Shown piece by piece: positions 35,306-46,000 of a stretch of 64,000 nt of DNA. The stretch's first letter is position 1, and each line of letters opens with the position of its first letter. The stretch is from contig NZ_WBPF01000013.1 of the NCBI RefSeq assembly GCF_008923725.1, positions 186,001 through 250,000 on the forward strand, written 5' to 3'. This DNA is from Bacillus sp. CH140a_4T. GTDB lineage: Bacteria > Bacillota > Bacilli > Bacillales > Bacillaceae_G. Below the pieces are notes generated by a model that made no database searches, was not told the origin of the DNA, and worked only from the letters and a program-made list of their open reading frames with translations. The position numbers were made by a program, and so were the translations under genes.

Positions 35306-36395
35306 AGTAGCGAGAATGGCGACTTATATTTAATAATACACCTACTGCCATTAACATTAATGTCAAACTTGATCCACCATAACTTAAAAACGGCAAAGTA
35401 ATACCCGTAACAGGCATCAATCCTGTTACAACACCAACATTAATCATTACTTGAATCGCAATCATCGCCACAATACCTACTGCTAAAAACGTACCATATA
35501 AATCTGGCGCTCCTAAAGCTATACGAATCCCACGCCATAATAATAGACTAAATAATAATAACACAAATGAACCACCAATAAAACCTAATTCCTCGGATAA
35601 GATTGCAAATATAAAGTCTGTTTGCGGTTCAGGTAAATAAAGAAACTTTTGTCTACTTTGTCCAAGTCCAAGCCCGAATAATCCACCAGGTCCAATTGCG
35701 AGTAACGATTGAATAATTTGAAATCCACTTCCAAGCGGATCTGACCACGGATCTAAATATGATGTAATACGTTTCATTCGATACGGTGCTGATGCAATTA
35801 GCCCTACAAATCCTCCTACACCAAGCAAACCAAACATTGCAAAGTGAAAGACCCTTGCCCCCGAGATAAATATCATAATAATACATGTCCCAACCATTAC
35901 CGTTCCTGTGCCAAGATCTGGCTGTAACATAATCATCCCAAAAGCAAGAAATACAAAACTAAGAGCTGGTAGTAAACCACGTTTAAAAGAGGTAATTAAT
36001 TTTTGTCGTTCTGCTAAAAATTTTGCTAAGAAAATAATCATCGCAAACTTCATAAATTCTGACGGTTGAATGGAAAATGCCCCGATTCCAATCCAACTTC
36101 GCGCTCCTCCTCGAACAAGTCCTACCCCAGGAATAAGAACAAGAATAAGAAGAATGAAGCAAACTAACAAAATTACTTTTGAATACGTACGCCACACCCA
36201 ATAATCAATTTTCATAATTAAAAACATAGCCACTACACCAATACTTGCAAATAGCAATTGCCTTTTTGCAAAAAAGAATGAGTCCCCCATTTTATAAGAG
36301 GCCCAAACCGCACTCGCACTATACACCATAACCATTCCGATTGTTAACAACGCAAGTGTAACGATGATGAGAATAAAATCAGGCGTTTTCTTCAT
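35304..36395 (-). CDS. spoVE: SEDS-family glycan polymerase SpoVE (FtsW-like)
   Basis: A multispan membrane glycosyltransferase needed for spore cortex peptidoglycan, working with SpoVD. The 363 residues have about ten membrane helices and the SEDS motifs: GARSWI in the first large loop, QPSEFMKFAMI, LLQPDLGTGTV, and the C-terminal GGSSLTLMLMAVGVLLNISRH. Location between murD and murG identifies it as SpoVE rather than FtsW, whose gene lies elsewhere in Bacillus. The catalytic role is known of the family. Confidence 0.93.
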   Translation of the reverse strand: MKKTPDFILIIVTLALLTIGMVMVYSASAVWASYKMGDSFFFAKRQLLFASIGVVAMFLIMKIDYWVWRTYSKVILLVCFILLILVLIPGVGLVRGGARSWIGIGAFSIQPSEFMKFAMIIFLAKFLAERQKLITSFKRGLLPALSFVFLAFGMIMLQPDLGTGTVMVGTCIIMIFISGARVFHFAMFGLLGVGGFVGLIASAPYRMKRITSYLDPWSDPLGSGFQIIQSLLAIGPGGLFGLGLGQSRQKFLYLPEPQTDFIFAILSEELGFIGGSFVLLLFSLLLWRGIRIALGAPDLYGTFLAVGIVAMIAIQVMINVGVVTGLMPVTGITLPFLSYGGSSLTLMLMAVGVLLNISRHSRY

Positions 36396-36440
36396 TACCC
36401 ATAAACACCACCTCTTTAGGCAGAAACTTTTGCCCTATGT

Positions 36441-36480
36441 AACAAAACATCAGTAGGTGTTAGCCTACTGATGTTTTGAT
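36441..36480 (-). terminator. Terminator between murD and spoVE
   Basis: A perfect 14-bp stem, AAAACATCAGTAGG with CCTACTGATGTTTT around six bases, lies shortly after the murD stop. It would reduce vegetative read-through into sporulation-specific spoVE. Confidence 0.8.
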
Positions 36481-36485
36481 TTACT

Positions 36486-37838
36486 TTATATAAGTTTATG
36501 CACAGCTTGTATAAAAATGTCTCCTCTTTCTTCAAATGTTTTAAATTGATCCCAGCTTGCACATGCTGGAGAAAGAAGAATTACATCGCCATCTGTAGAA
36601 TGAGCATAAGCTTTCACTACCGCTTCATCTAAAGTATCTACACTTTCAATTGTATCTAATCCCGCTTTTTCTGCAGCTCTTACTAGTTTTGGAGCTGTTT
36701 GTCCAAATGTTACAATTGCTTTTACATTTTTGAAATATGGAATTAAATCATCGAATTCATTTCCACGATCAAGCCCACCTGCTAATAACACAATCGGTTG
36801 TGTAAACGCAGATAAAGCTTTCTCAGTCGCTAACATATTCGTTGCTTTTGAGTCATTATAAACCTTACGATTGTTAATAGTTGTTACATATTCTAAACGA
36901 TGTTTTACACCTGTAAAACGTTTTAACACCGCGGTAATCGCTTCATTAGAAACACCCAATAATTTTGCGATACTCATCGCTGCTAAAATATTTTCTAAAT
37001 TATGTTGACCAGGTAAAACGATATCGCCTACTCCAACAACTTTTTCACCTTTAAAACAAAGGGCATTCTCTTTTATACACGCACCATCTTCAATTTCTTT
37101 CGTTGTCGAGAATAGTACTTTTTGCCCTTTACTATAAGCAGATAAAGCCATCACATCTGCATCATCTGCATTTATTACACTATAATCATTTTCTGTTTGG
37201 TTTTTAAAAATATTTGCTTTTGCTAAACCATATTCCTTCTTCGTCCCGTGATAATCTAAGTGGGCCTCAAATAAATTTAAAAACGCAGCGATTTTAGGTT
37301 GGAACAATTCTACTCCCATCAGTTGGAACGATGAAAGTTCTGTAACTACAACTTCATTTCCTTTTGCATCCTGTGCTACTTCACACGCTACAGTTCCTAT
37401 GTTTCCTGCAATTACAGGATGCTTTTGTCCTTCTTTTAGCATTTCAAATGCAAGCATTGTCGTCGTCGTTTTGCCGTTAGACCCCGTAATCCCAACAAAT
37501 GGCGCTTCTGAAATACGATATGCTAATTCAACTTCCGTAACAATTGGAATTTGCTTTTCTTTCGCAGCAACTAATATTGGATTAGAATACGGGATTCCTG
37601 GGTTTTTTACAACAAGAGAAATATTTCTCTCTAACAATTCTAAAGGATGACCACCGCATACAACGTCCATTCCTTTTGCTTGTAATTCTGCAGCAAGTAC
37701 ATTATCCGCTAAAGGCTTTCCGTCATTTACAATAACATTTGCCCCTAATTTTTGTAACAGCGTAGCTGCTGCATAACCACTTTTTGCAATGCCTAATACA
37801 AGAATATTTTTATTTTGAAATTCAGTTACAGTTTTCAA
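36486..37838 (-). CDS. murD: UDP-MurNAc-L-alanine:D-glutamate ligase
   Basis: MurD adds D-glutamate to the peptidoglycan stem peptide in the cytoplasm. The 450-residue Mur ligase has an N-terminal UDP-binding Rossmann fold ([15 protein letters not shown]), the ATP loop [14 protein letters not shown] near residue 118, the central [12 protein letters not shown] and the C-terminal NDSKATN and LLAGGLDRG motifs. It starts one base after the mraY stop. Confidence 0.97.
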   Translation of the reverse strand: MKTVTEFQNKNILVLGIAKSGYAAATLLQKLGANVIVNDGKPLADNVLAAELQAKGMDVVCGGHPLELLERNISLVVKNPGIPYSNPILVAAKEKQIPIVTEVELAYRISEAPFVGITGSNGKTTTTMLAFEMLKEGQKHPVIAGNIGTVACEVAQDAKGNEVVVTELSSFQLMGVELFQPKIAAFLNLFEAHLDYHGTKKEYGLAKANIFKNQTENDYSVINADDADVMALSAYSKGQKVLFSTTKEIEDGACIKENALCFKGEKVVGVGDIVLPGQHNLENILAAMSIAKLLGVSNEAITAVLKRFTGVKHRLEYVTTINNRKVYNDSKATNMLATEKALSAFTQPIVLLAGGLDRGNEFDDLIPYFKNVKAIVTFGQTAPKLVRAAEKAGLDTIESVDTLDEAVVKAYAHSTDGDVILLSPACASWDQFKTFEERGDIFIQAVHKLI

Positions 37839-38813
37839 TTACATCCACACCCCGATATAAATTCCTAACACAGCTAATAAAAATCCTACAGACCAAAACG
37901 TCACTACAACACGCCACTCTGACCAACCACATAATTCATAATGATGGTGTAATGGACTCATTTTAAAGACACGTTTTCCTGTTGTTTTAAAAGAAATGAC
38001 CTGAATAATAACAGATAAAGTTTCCATTACGAATACTCCACCAATGATTACAAGTAGTAATTCTTGTTTTAATAAAATCGCTACAGCTGCAATGGCTCCA
38101 CCTAAAGCTAAAGAACCTGTATCTCCCATGAACACTTTCGCTGGATTTGCATTGAATACTAAAAATCCAAGTACAGCTCCTACAACTGCCATACAGAATA
38201 TCGCTACTCCAAATTGCTCTTGTGCGACTGCAATAATACTAAACGCTCCAAATGCAATAGCAGCTGTTCCTGATAATAAGCCATCTAAACCGTCAGTTAA
38301 GTTAACTGCATTTGATCCACCAATAAGCATAAATAATACAAGTACAAAATACGCCCAACCTAGTTCAAACTTAACATCTGTTCCCGGAATCATGATGTAT
38401 GTGTGGAACGCTTGCCCTTTTCCAATTAAAAAGAACGCAATAGCAATAACAAGCTGACCTACTAATTTTTGTTTTGATGTTAAACCAAGATTTCTCTTCT
38501 TAACTACCTTTATGTAGTCATCTAAAAATCCAATTAACCCGTAGCCAAATGTCACTAATAATAATAACGAAACCTCTGCACCTAAATGATTAAATTTAAT
38601 TGCCATAATAAGTGAAGTTACCATCATAGATACGTATATGACAATACCACCCATTGTCGGTGTCCCTGATTTTTTTTGATGTGACTTTGGTCCCTCATCA
38701 CGAATACTCTGTCCGAACTTTAATTTCCTTAAAAATGGAATAAACAATGGCGAAAGGGCAACAGAAATTAAGAATGCTACCCCAGCCGTTACTAATAAAC
38801 CTTGCTCAAGCAC
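37839..38813 (-). CDS. mraY: Phospho-MurNAc-pentapeptide transferase
   Basis: MraY transfers phospho-MurNAc-pentapeptide to undecaprenyl phosphate, forming lipid I in the membrane. The 324 residues have ten transmembrane helices and the conserved loops [38 protein letters not shown] and the cytoplasmic SPLHHHYEL. The start is a GTG at 38813, seven bases from GAGGAGG; an in-frame ATG six codons upstream lies on the wrong side of that site. Confidence 0.96.
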   Translation of the reverse strand: MLEQGLLVTAGVAFLISVALSPLFIPFLRKLKFGQSIRDEGPKSHQKKSGTPTMGGIVIYVSMMVTSLIMAIKFNHLGAEVSLLLLVTFGYGLIGFLDDYIKVVKKRNLGLTSKQKLVGQLVIAIAFFLIGKGQAFHTYIMIPGTDVKFELGWAYFVLVLFMLIGGSNAVNLTDGLDGLLSGTAAIAFGAFSIIAVAQEQFGVAIFCMAVVGAVLGFLVFNANPAKVFMGDTGSLALGGAIAAVAILLKQELLLVIIGGVFVMETLSVIIQVISFKTTGKRVFKMSPLHHHYELCGWSEWRVVVTFWSVGFLLAVLGIYIGVWM

Positions 38814-38835
38814 ATGTAGTCCTCCTCTCACGTTG

Positions 38836-40311
38836 TTACTCTTCGTTGTTTAAACGCTCTGTAATTGCTTCTTTAGCGACTTCACGATCGTCAAAATGAT
38901 GAACGTCTTTACCAATAATTTGATACGTTTCATGACCCTTACCAGCAATAATGATGATATCTTCAACCTTCGCGTTAGCAATTGCATGGTATATCGCTTC
39001 TTTTCTATCAATAATTACTTCATAATTATTCCCATTTGCACCCTGCACCATATCATCTAAAATAGCCCCTGGCTCTTCACTTCTTGGGTTATCTGAAGTA
39101 TAAATTGCATGAGTTGCATATTTTGTTGCAACACTTGCCATGATTGGTCTCTTTGTTCGATCTCTATCTCCGCCACAACCGACGATACAATATACATCGC
39201 CTTTTGCAAACTGTTTTGCTGTTTTTAATACATTCTCTAAGCTATCTGGTGTATGCGCATAATCAACAATAACTGTATAATTTTGTCCACCATCAACTAC
39301 TTCAAAACGTCCCGGAACTCCAGCTAGTTGCTTTATCACATCAATAACCGTTTCTAAACTTACACCAGAAACAAGTCCTGCCGCTGTTGCCGCTAGTACG
39401 TTATATACATTAAATTTCCCAATCAATTTCATCGTAACATTTACACTTTCATACGGTGTTACAAGCGTAAATGTAGTTCCACCACTCGTCATAACAATAT
39501 CTTTGGCCATAATATCACTTGTTGTATCAATTCCATACGTTACAACAGTCGCCGCAGTACTTCTCATATACTCCGCAGTTACTGCATCATCGTTATTCAG
39601 TACCGCGTACTTTTCACGATTATGATTATAACTATTGCCAAGTTGTGCAAATAACAACCCTTTTGCATGTTTATATTCTTCCATCGTTTTATGATAGTCT
39701 AAATGATCTTGTGTTAAATTTGTAAATACTGCTACATCGTAATCACATCCGTGTACACGACCAAGATCTAAAGCATGTGACGAAACTTCCATTACTGTAC
39801 TATCTACACCGTGCTCAACCATTTTTGAAAATGTCCGTTGAAGTGTTAGCGCATCTGGTGTTGTATTTTTCACCTCAAATGTTTCATCACCGATTTTCAT
39901 ATTAATCGTTCCAATTAGCCCCGTTTTATGACCATGTGCGCGCATAATCTCATCCATAATATGCGATGTTGTTGTCTTTCCATTTGTACCTGTAATTCCG
40001 ATTAAATGTAACTTGTGTGTTGGTTGACCATAAAAATAATCAGCTAAAACCGCTAACGAACGAAAAGTGTTTTTCACAAGTACAACTGGAACGTCAACAT
40101 CAATTGGTCTTTCCGCAACAATAGCAGCCGCTCCTTGTGCCGCTGCTTTCTTAGCAAAATCATGGCTATCAACCGTATATCCTTTCATACATACAAATAA
40201 GCTTCCCTCTTTCACTTTACGTGAATCAGCTTCTATAGATGTGATTTCTGGATTTTCTTTTGGAACAACTGGAAAATCATGCAAACATGATAAAAGTGTA
40301 TGCAACTTCAT
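38836..40311 (-). CDS. murE: UDP-MurNAc-tripeptide synthetase (meso-DAP adding)
   Basis: MurE adds the third amino acid of the stem peptide. The 491 residues show the ATP loop [14 protein letters not shown] near residue 107, [25 protein letters not shown] and the DNPRSEEP motif near residue 403; DNPR is the specificity signature for meso-diaminopimelate rather than lysine. It is 22 bases ahead of mraY. Confidence 0.97.
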   Translation of the reverse strand: MKLHTLLSCLHDFPVVPKENPEITSIEADSRKVKEGSLFVCMKGYTVDSHDFAKKAAAQGAAAIVAERPIDVDVPVVLVKNTFRSLAVLADYFYGQPTHKLHLIGITGTNGKTTTSHIMDEIMRAHGHKTGLIGTINMKIGDETFEVKNTTPDALTLQRTFSKMVEHGVDSTVMEVSSHALDLGRVHGCDYDVAVFTNLTQDHLDYHKTMEEYKHAKGLLFAQLGNSYNHNREKYAVLNNDDAVTAEYMRSTAATVVTYGIDTTSDIMAKDIVMTSGGTTFTLVTPYESVNVTMKLIGKFNVYNVLAATAAGLVSGVSLETVIDVIKQLAGVPGRFEVVDGGQNYTVIVDYAHTPDSLENVLKTAKQFAKGDVYCIVGCGGDRDRTKRPIMASVATKYATHAIYTSDNPRSEEPGAILDDMVQGANGNNYEVIIDRKEAIYHAIANAKVEDIIIIAGKGHETYQIIGKDVHHFDDREVAKEAITERLNNEE

Positions 40312-40430
40312 TTCACTAAACCCTCTCTACATTGTGTATTTATCTCTTTTTTAATAAGCAACACGTTACCTCCTACTTATGTAAAATAGGAGGTAAATGC
40401 TACTGTGTCTAATAAATAGACCTATTTATA

Positions 40431-40453
40431 ATTGAGGCTCTTACAGCCTCAAT
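40431..40453 (-). other. Inverted repeat in the spoVD-murE gap
   Basis: ATTGAGGCT and AGCCTCAAT (with short mismatched centre CTTAC) form a hairpin without a U-run in the 207-base gap. A second complementary pair, CCTACTTAT near 40372 with ATAGGAGG near 40386, lies closer to murE. They may separate spoVD from murE transcription, but neither is a classic terminator. Confidence 0.4.
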
Positions 40454-40518
40454 TTAAGTAACTCTTCTATAAAGAACTCACTTCCACCAATTGTACCATA
40501 AAACGTACTAGGTTACCT

Positions 40519-42435
40519 TTAATTCCCGAAGTAAATTCTAATTTTTGAGCCTTCTTTCACTTTAGCTCCTGCTTCTGGCGATTGTTTAATTACTTTCTCT
40601 CCGTCTCCACTTATATCAAGCTTCAAATCGACGAGTTGTGTCTGTAAGTCTTTCTTTTTCATACCAATTAAATTCGGAACTTCCACAGTTGGTGTATCGC
40701 CCCATTTATATTCTCTCTCAACTTGTTCTTGTCTCGGTTTCACTCCCATAGCAGGAAGTGCATCCCGAAGAATATTCCCAACAATTGGGGCTGCTACTAC
40801 TCCACCAAACTGCGTTACACCTTTCGGATTATCAACAGCAACATAGACAACAATTTCCGGATCATCTGCTGGAGCAAAACCGATAAAAGATACTATATAA
40901 TTATTCTCTAAATATTTACCATCTTTCACCTTTTGAGCTGTGCCTGTTTTTCCACCTACACGATACCCATCAATGAAAGCACCTTTACCAGATCCCTTTG
41001 CTACAACATTCTCTAATGCATACCGAACTTTTTCTGAAGTTTCCTTGGAAATAACTTTTCTTTTTTCCACAGGTGTCTTTTTACTTACAACTTGATTGTT
41101 CTTCGGATCAATAAATTCCTTAGCTATATACGGTTGATACAATGTTCCACCATTTACAGCCGCTGCTACTGCTGCTACTTGTTGAATTGGTGTTACAGAA
41201 ACTCCTTGACCAAATGAAGTAGTTGCTTGCTCGACTGGACCAACTTTATCTAAATTAAATAAAATCCCACTACCTTCACCTTGCAAATCAATTCCGGTTT
41301 TCTGTCCAAAGCCGAAATTACGAATATATTTAAACAATCGGTCTTTACCAAGACGATCACCAAGTTCGATAAATCCTGGGTTACAAGAGTTTTGAACTAC
41401 TTCTAAAAACGTTTGGCTACCATGGCCTCCCGCTTTCCAGCATTTCAATCTAGCTCCATCCACTTCAGCTGCTCCATCATCATAAAACGTATCTTTCTCT
41501 AAGTCTACTAAATTTTCATTCAGGGCTGCAGCTAACGTAATGATCTTAAATGTTGAACCAGGTTCATACGTACTCCATACTGGTAAATTTCTATTATACA
41601 CTTCTGGAGAAACACTTTGAAAATCTGCTGGATCAAAGCTCGGCCGACTCGACATACCTAAAATTTCACCATTTTTCGGATTCATCGCAATCGCAATCAT
41701 ACCATCTGGATTATATGTCGACTCTGCAATATTCATTTCTCTTTCGATAATTCTATTAATACGTGCATCAATTGTTAAACCTAAATTCAAACCAGCTTCT
41801 GGTTTTTTGAAATCATCGCCAACATTAGGCATCCTTTGTCCTTTTGCATCTGCAAAGAAACGTACATGACCTTCATCACCATTTAGCTCTTTATCATAAT
41901 ATTTTTCTAGTCCCATAAGACCTTGGTTATCACTACCTGCAAACCCTAATACGTGTGATAAAAAGTTGCCAAATGGATAGTACCGGATAGAGTCCTCTGC
42001 GATATAAACACCTTTCAAACTTAATCCACGTACCTCTTTCGCTTTATCATGTGATATTTTCCTTCCACCTTTATCTAACCTTACAATCGATTCTTTTTTT
42101 GTAATTCTCTTATAAATCTCATTTTTTTCCACACCTAATACTGCAGCTAACTTCTCTGCAGTCTCTGCTGGTTTTTCAATTTGCCTCGGTACAACAAAGA
42201 CAGTTGGGGCACTTTTATTCGTAGCAAGTTCCACACCATTTCGGTCTAAAATTTTCCCACGTTCAGGTTCAAAAGTAATATTACGACTCCATGAATCCTT
42301 CGCACGATCCGTTAACATATTGCCAAGAAAAAATTGCACATATCCAAGACGAATATCGATGATAGTGAAAATGAGTATACCTGATATGAGTATAAAAATA
42401 AGTCGTTTTCTAACCGTTACATTTGATACACGCAT
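40519..42435 (-). CDS. spoVD: Sporulation-specific penicillin-binding protein SpoVD
   Basis: A class B transpeptidase for spore cortex peptidoglycan, partner of SpoVE. The 638 residues have an N-terminal membrane anchor (about 10-30), a PBP dimerisation domain, the transpeptidase domain with the active serine in YEPGSTFKI near residue 294, the NSCN motif near 350 and KTGTAQK near 495, and one C-terminal PASTA domain (VEVPNLIGMKKKDL onward). The start codon is partly buried in a hairpin with its ribosome site in the loop. It follows pbpB by 82 bases. Confidence 0.95.
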   Translation of the reverse strand: MRVSNVTVRKRLIFILISGILIFTIIDIRLGYVQFFLGNMLTDRAKDSWSRNITFEPERGKILDRNGVELATNKSAPTVFVVPRQIEKPAETAEKLAAVLGVEKNEIYKRITKKESIVRLDKGGRKISHDKAKEVRGLSLKGVYIAEDSIRYYPFGNFLSHVLGFAGSDNQGLMGLEKYYDKELNGDEGHVRFFADAKGQRMPNVGDDFKKPEAGLNLGLTIDARINRIIEREMNIAESTYNPDGMIAIAMNPKNGEILGMSSRPSFDPADFQSVSPEVYNRNLPVWSTYEPGSTFKIITLAAALNENLVDLEKDTFYDDGAAEVDGARLKCWKAGGHGSQTFLEVVQNSCNPGFIELGDRLGKDRLFKYIRNFGFGQKTGIDLQGEGSGILFNLDKVGPVEQATTSFGQGVSVTPIQQVAAVAAAVNGGTLYQPYIAKEFIDPKNNQVVSKKTPVEKRKVISKETSEKVRYALENVVAKGSGKGAFIDGYRVGGKTGTAQKVKDGKYLENNYIVSFIGFAPADDPEIVVYVAVDNPKGVTQFGGVVAAPIVGNILRDALPAMGVKPRQEQVEREYKWGDTPTVEVPNLIGMKKKDLQTQLVDLKLDISGDGEKVIKQSPEAGAKVKEGSKIRIYFGN

Positions 42436-42475
42436 ATTGGAACAAGCCTCCCTTACGCCTAGCTTGTTCCAATAT
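42434..42475 (-). promoter_or_regulatory. Hairpin enclosing the spoVD ribosome-binding site and start codon
   Basis: A perfect 14-bp inverted repeat: ATATTGGAACAAGC at 42434-42447 pairs with GCTTGTTCCAATAT at 42462-42475. The 14-base loop and the first stem pair contain the AAGGGAGG ribosome site (42454-42447), and the first two bases of the spoVD start codon (42435-42434) are in the stem. There is no U-run, so it is not an intrinsic terminator. In an mRNA reading through from pbpB the start would be masked. Confidence 0.75.
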
Positions 42476-42498
42476 ATGCTTGTACTTATTTAATTAGA
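42471..42498 (-). promoter_or_regulatory. Candidate sigma-E promoter of spoVD
   Basis: CATATATT (42478-42471, minus strand) fits the sigma-E -10 pattern CATANNNT. A weak -35 (TCTAATT-like) lies about 13 bases upstream. The predicted start at about 42463 falls at the end of the 5' arm of the hairpin, so sporulation transcripts would lack that arm. Confidence 0.45.
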
Positions 42499-42517
42499 AC
42501 TTCTTCTCTTTTAACCA

Positions 42518-44668
42518 TTACTGTTTTTCTGCTTCTTGTTGTGGTTCAAGTGGCGGTACAAGTGTTACACCTAACTCTGTGCCAGGTTGTAACAATGTCC
42601 CCTCTGCCACACTTTGTTCAGTTACGTATCCGGTACCCGTAGGTTTTAAGTTAAGCTTTAATGTTTTTGCTAAATTCATAACATCACGCAGTGCCCAGCC
42701 TTGTATATTTGGCATTGTAGGTTTATCTCCTACTAAGAAGACTCGGTCACCTTTTAATGTTTGCTCCGTTGCTTTTGGCACTTGTTGCTGCACTTTCCCT
42801 TCACCTAATACAATTGGACGAAGTTTTGCTTTATCAATTGCTTTTTTCGCTTCTTCCATCGTTTTCCCGGTTACTTCTGGAACAGCAGTTTGTTGTTCTT
42901 TCACATATTTTTTCGGGTCTTTTATTTCATTTGGCTTAATCTTTAAATACTCTAAACTATTTTTGGTTACATATTTAAAAATATCAGCTAAAGGCTGTGC
43001 GCCATTCTCATCATCTTTCAATTTCGGCTGTTTAACAGCTACATACACAACAAGTTGCGGATCGTCCATAGGTGCCATCCCCAAGAATGAGAATATATAA
43101 TTCTCTCTTCCCGTCATATAGCCACCTTTTCCATCCGGAATTTGCGCTGTCCCTGTTTTACCACCAACTGAATATCCATCGACTTTATAAGCAGTTCCTG
43201 TTCCTTTCGGCGATGTCACAACGCGTTCTAATAACTGTCTTACTTGCGCTGCTGTTTCTTTTGTAACAGGTTTTCCCACTTCCTCTGGCTTATGTTCTAA
43301 TTTTACTTCGCCTGTTATTGGATCTACAATTTTATCAATTGTATAAGGCTTCATCATTTTCCCATCATTTGCAATTGCAGTTGCAGCTTGCACAAGCTGT
43401 ATTGGCGTTACAGTAGAACCTTGTCCAAAAGCTGTTGTTACTTGCTGTATTTGCTGATCGAATATAATTGTATTTGAACCTTCACCAGGTAAATCAATGT
43501 TCGTTTTTTCATCTAATCCAAAGCTATGAATATATTTTCGGAAACGTTCTGGACCAAGTTTTTGATCTCCTAAAATCGCAAACGCTACGTTTGAAGAGCG
43601 CTCTACCCCTTCATCAAATGTGATAGATCCCCATCCAGCGCCGCCGTTATGATCTTTTATTTTTCGGTTCCCGACTTGATATGTACCAGACTGATAATAA
43701 TCTTGTCCTTTATACACACCTTCATTAATAGCTGCTGCTAACGTGAATATTTTCATTGTTGATCCAGGTTCAAATGCATTTGCAATTGCGTCATTATAAA
43801 AGTACTTATTATTCTCTTGGTTCGGATCATAACTAGGCTTACTAGACATTCCTAATATTTTCCCTGTTTTTGGATCCGCAACAATCCCTATCAAACTTTC
43901 TGGTTCATAATGTTTACTCGCTTCTTTCATTGCGTCTTCTAAATAACTTTGAATACGCTGGTCAAGCGTTAAATATACATTATCTCCATTTTTAGGTGCC
44001 TCTACATTCACTTTCCCGCCGTCAAGAGACACACCTCTACGATCGCCTGTATAAGCTACTTTTCCGTTAGAAGCTCCTAAATACTTATCCAAGCTCTCTT
44101 CTAAACCAAATCGCCCTATAGCAATCCCCTTATCATCGGGTCTCGCATGTCCTACGACATAAGATGCGAAATCACCGTTCGGATACACTCTTGCATTTTC
44201 AGTAATAAAAGATATACCTGGCAATTTTAATGCTTCTATTTGTTCCTTCTGTTCTTTCGTCAAGCCCTTACCTAATTTCCCAAATTCCACTTGACTTCTA
44301 CCTTCTTTATTTAACGTATCTAAAATCTTCTTTTCATCTTTTCCGAGTACTCCCGCAATTTTCTTAGCAGTATCCTCTTTATCCTTAACCGGATTCGCAC
44401 CTTTTAATTCCGCTACAAGTTTATAAGAGTTTGCATCTTGCGCTAATACATGACCGTTTTGGTCATAAATCGTCCCGCGATTTGCTTCCAGAACTCCTGT
44501 TTTACTATGTTTTTGCTTAGCAAGTGCATCCAAATCATGATTATGAACTGATCCTGTTGCTTGTATGTAAAAAAATCGGGCTAACAATAGCAAAAAGAGC
44601 AGGAGGAATAAAATCATAAAATACCCTGCTCCCTTATTGGTATGAAATTTAGTCATATTTCTGTTCAT
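42518..44668 (-). CDS. pbpB: Division transpeptidase PBP 2B (FtsI-type)
   Basis: The essential septal class B penicillin-binding protein. The 716 residues have a short cytoplasmic tail, one transmembrane helix (about 15-35), a dimerisation domain, the transpeptidase domain with the active serine in FEPGSTMKIF near residue 306, the SSN triad near 360 and GGKTGTAQIP near 500. Two C-terminal PASTA domains follow (about 595-710). It lies 21 bases after ftsL, as in all bacilli. Confidence 0.96.
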   Translation of the reverse strand: MNRNMTKFHTNKGAGYFMILFLLLFLLLLARFFYIQATGSVHNHDLDALAKQKHSKTGVLEANRGTIYDQNGHVLAQDANSYKLVAELKGANPVKDKEDTAKKIAGVLGKDEKKILDTLNKEGRSQVEFGKLGKGLTKEQKEQIEALKLPGISFITENARVYPNGDFASYVVGHARPDDKGIAIGRFGLEESLDKYLGASNGKVAYTGDRRGVSLDGGKVNVEAPKNGDNVYLTLDQRIQSYLEDAMKEASKHYEPESLIGIVADPKTGKILGMSSKPSYDPNQENNKYFYNDAIANAFEPGSTMKIFTLAAAINEGVYKGQDYYQSGTYQVGNRKIKDHNGGAGWGSITFDEGVERSSNVAFAILGDQKLGPERFRKYIHSFGLDEKTNIDLPGEGSNTIIFDQQIQQVTTAFGQGSTVTPIQLVQAATAIANDGKMMKPYTIDKIVDPITGEVKLEHKPEEVGKPVTKETAAQVRQLLERVVTSPKGTGTAYKVDGYSVGGKTGTAQIPDGKGGYMTGRENYIFSFLGMAPMDDPQLVVYVAVKQPKLKDDENGAQPLADIFKYVTKNSLEYLKIKPNEIKDPKKYVKEQQTAVPEVTGKTMEEAKKAIDKAKLRPIVLGEGKVQQQVPKATEQTLKGDRVFLVGDKPTMPNIQGWALRDVMNLAKTLKLNLKPTGTGYVTEQSVAEGTLLQPGTELGVTLVPPLEPQQEAEKQ

Positions 44669-44689
44669 TTTCCATTCACACCTATTGCC

Positions 44690-45052
44690 TTATTTTAGGC
44701 CCTTCACATTATTCGCATTAATTTCTAGCCCGTGTTTTTTTGCAACTTCAGCAATTCGTTCATAACGACTCAACTTCTCTACTTCAGCCTGTAACTCTTG
44801 ATTTTCTTTTTGCTGCTGTACAATTTTTTGTTCTATCGTCGCTGCTTCTACATTAACTTGATAAAGGCCTGCTTTATTTCCAATAAACGCTACACAGGCA
44901 TACAATAAAAAGCCAATAAATGCTACATACAACAGTTTTTCGATTCTTGTAATCTTCGCTTTAGCTTTTGGTTGAACCATCTGCTGTGGGGGCGTTTGAA
45001 TCTGTACCTCTTCTTGCGCTTGTTGTTTGTACTTTACAGCTAAGTTACTCAT
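44690..45052 (-). CDS. ftsL: Cell-division protein FtsL
   Basis: A 120-residue bitopic protein with a cytoplasmic Gln/Lys-rich tail, a transmembrane helix at about 42-62 (LLYVAFIGFLLYACVAF) and an extracellular leucine-zipper-like coiled coil (VEAATIEQKIVQQQKENQ onward) that pairs with DivIC and DivIB. Fifteen bases after rsmH. Sequence is weakly conserved, so size and position carry much of the assignment. Confidence 0.92.
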   Translation of the reverse strand: MSNLAVKYKQQAQEEVQIQTPPQQMVQPKAKAKITRIEKLLYVAFIGFLLYACVAFIGNKAGLYQVNVEAATIEQKIVQQQKENQELQAEVEKLSRYERIAEVAKKHGLEINANNVKGLK

Positions 45053-45067
45053 ACCTCTCTCCCCTTT

Positions 45068-46000
45068 TTATCGTTTTTCAGCGATTCTCAATTTCGCAGA
45101 ACGCGCTCGATTATTTTCTTCTAACTCTATATCAGAAGGTAAAATCGGTTTTCTTGTAATAAGCTTTAATTTCGGCTTAAATTCATCAGGAATAATTGGT
45201 AATCCTGGTGGCAATTGTGGCGTTGTACTATTTCGCTTAAACGTCGTTTTACAAATACGGTCTTCTAAAGAATGGAATGTTATAACACTAACTCTTCCGC
45301 CTGGTTTGACCATCTCAATTGCAGATTCCAACGCTTCTTCAAATACTTTCAATTCATCATTTACGGCAATACGGATTGCTTGGAACACTCGCTTTGCAGG
45401 ATGTCCACCCGTTCTACGAGCAGGAGCTGGAATACCCTCTTTAATTAGTTCTACTAATTCTGCTGTCGTTTCAATAGCTTTATTCTCACGATACGCTTCA
45501 ATTTTCCTAGCTATTTGTTTTGAAAATTTCTCTTCACCATACTGGAAGAAAATCCTTACAAGTTGTTCATATGACCAACTATTTACAACATCATATGCTG
45601 TTAATGGAGCATCTTGATCCATCCGCATATCTAACGGTGCATCATGATGATAACTAAAGCCACGCTCTGGTGTATCTAATTGTGGGGATGAAACACCTAA
45701 ATCAAATAAAATACCGTCTACTTCTGTTATACCTAATTCCTGTAGTTTTTCAGATAAATAACGGAAATTACTCTTTACTGTTATGAACTGCTCACCGTAT
45801 GAAGAGAATCTTTCTTTCGCATTTTGAATCGCTATCTCATCTTGATCAAAAGCGATTAATCTTCCGCCTTCAGTTAATTGGGATAATAAATAAGAACTAT
45901 GTCCTCCTCCCCCCAGTGTACAATCTACATATGTACCACCTGGCTTTATATCTAAGCCGTCTACTGTTTCCTTCAAAAGCACTGTTACGTGTTTAAACAT
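45068..46000 (-). CDS. rsmH: 16S rRNA (cytosine-1402-N4) methyltransferase
   Basis: RsmH (MraW) methylates N4 of C1402 in the ribosomal P site. The 310 residues have an S-adenosylmethionine domain with [16 protein letters not shown] near residue 27, [11 protein letters not shown] near 102 and the late [11 protein letters not shown] motif. The ATG at 46000 follows AGGTG. It is the first gene of the division cluster here, because the mraZ gene that precedes it in B. subtilis is not present. Confidence 0.96.
   Translation of the reverse strand: MFKHVTVLLKETVDGLDIKPGGTYVDCTLGGGGHSSYLLSQLTEGGRLIAFDQDEIAIQNAKERFSSYGEQFITVKSNFRYLSEKLQELGITEVDGILFDLGVSSPQLDTPERGFSYHHDAPLDMRMDQDAPLTAYDVVNSWSYEQLVRIFFQYGEEKFSKQIARKIEAYRENKAIETTAELVELIKEGIPAPARRTGGHPAKRVFQAIRIAVNDELKVFEEALESAIEMVKPGGRVSVITFHSLEDRICKTTFKRNSTTPQLPPGLPIIPDEFKPKLKLITRKPILPSDIELEENNRARSAKLRIAEKR

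Noticed and set aside
42434-42475. Hairpin before spoVD taken as an intrinsic terminator of pbpB
   Set aside because: There is no U-run after the stem and the downstream arm runs into the spoVD start codon.
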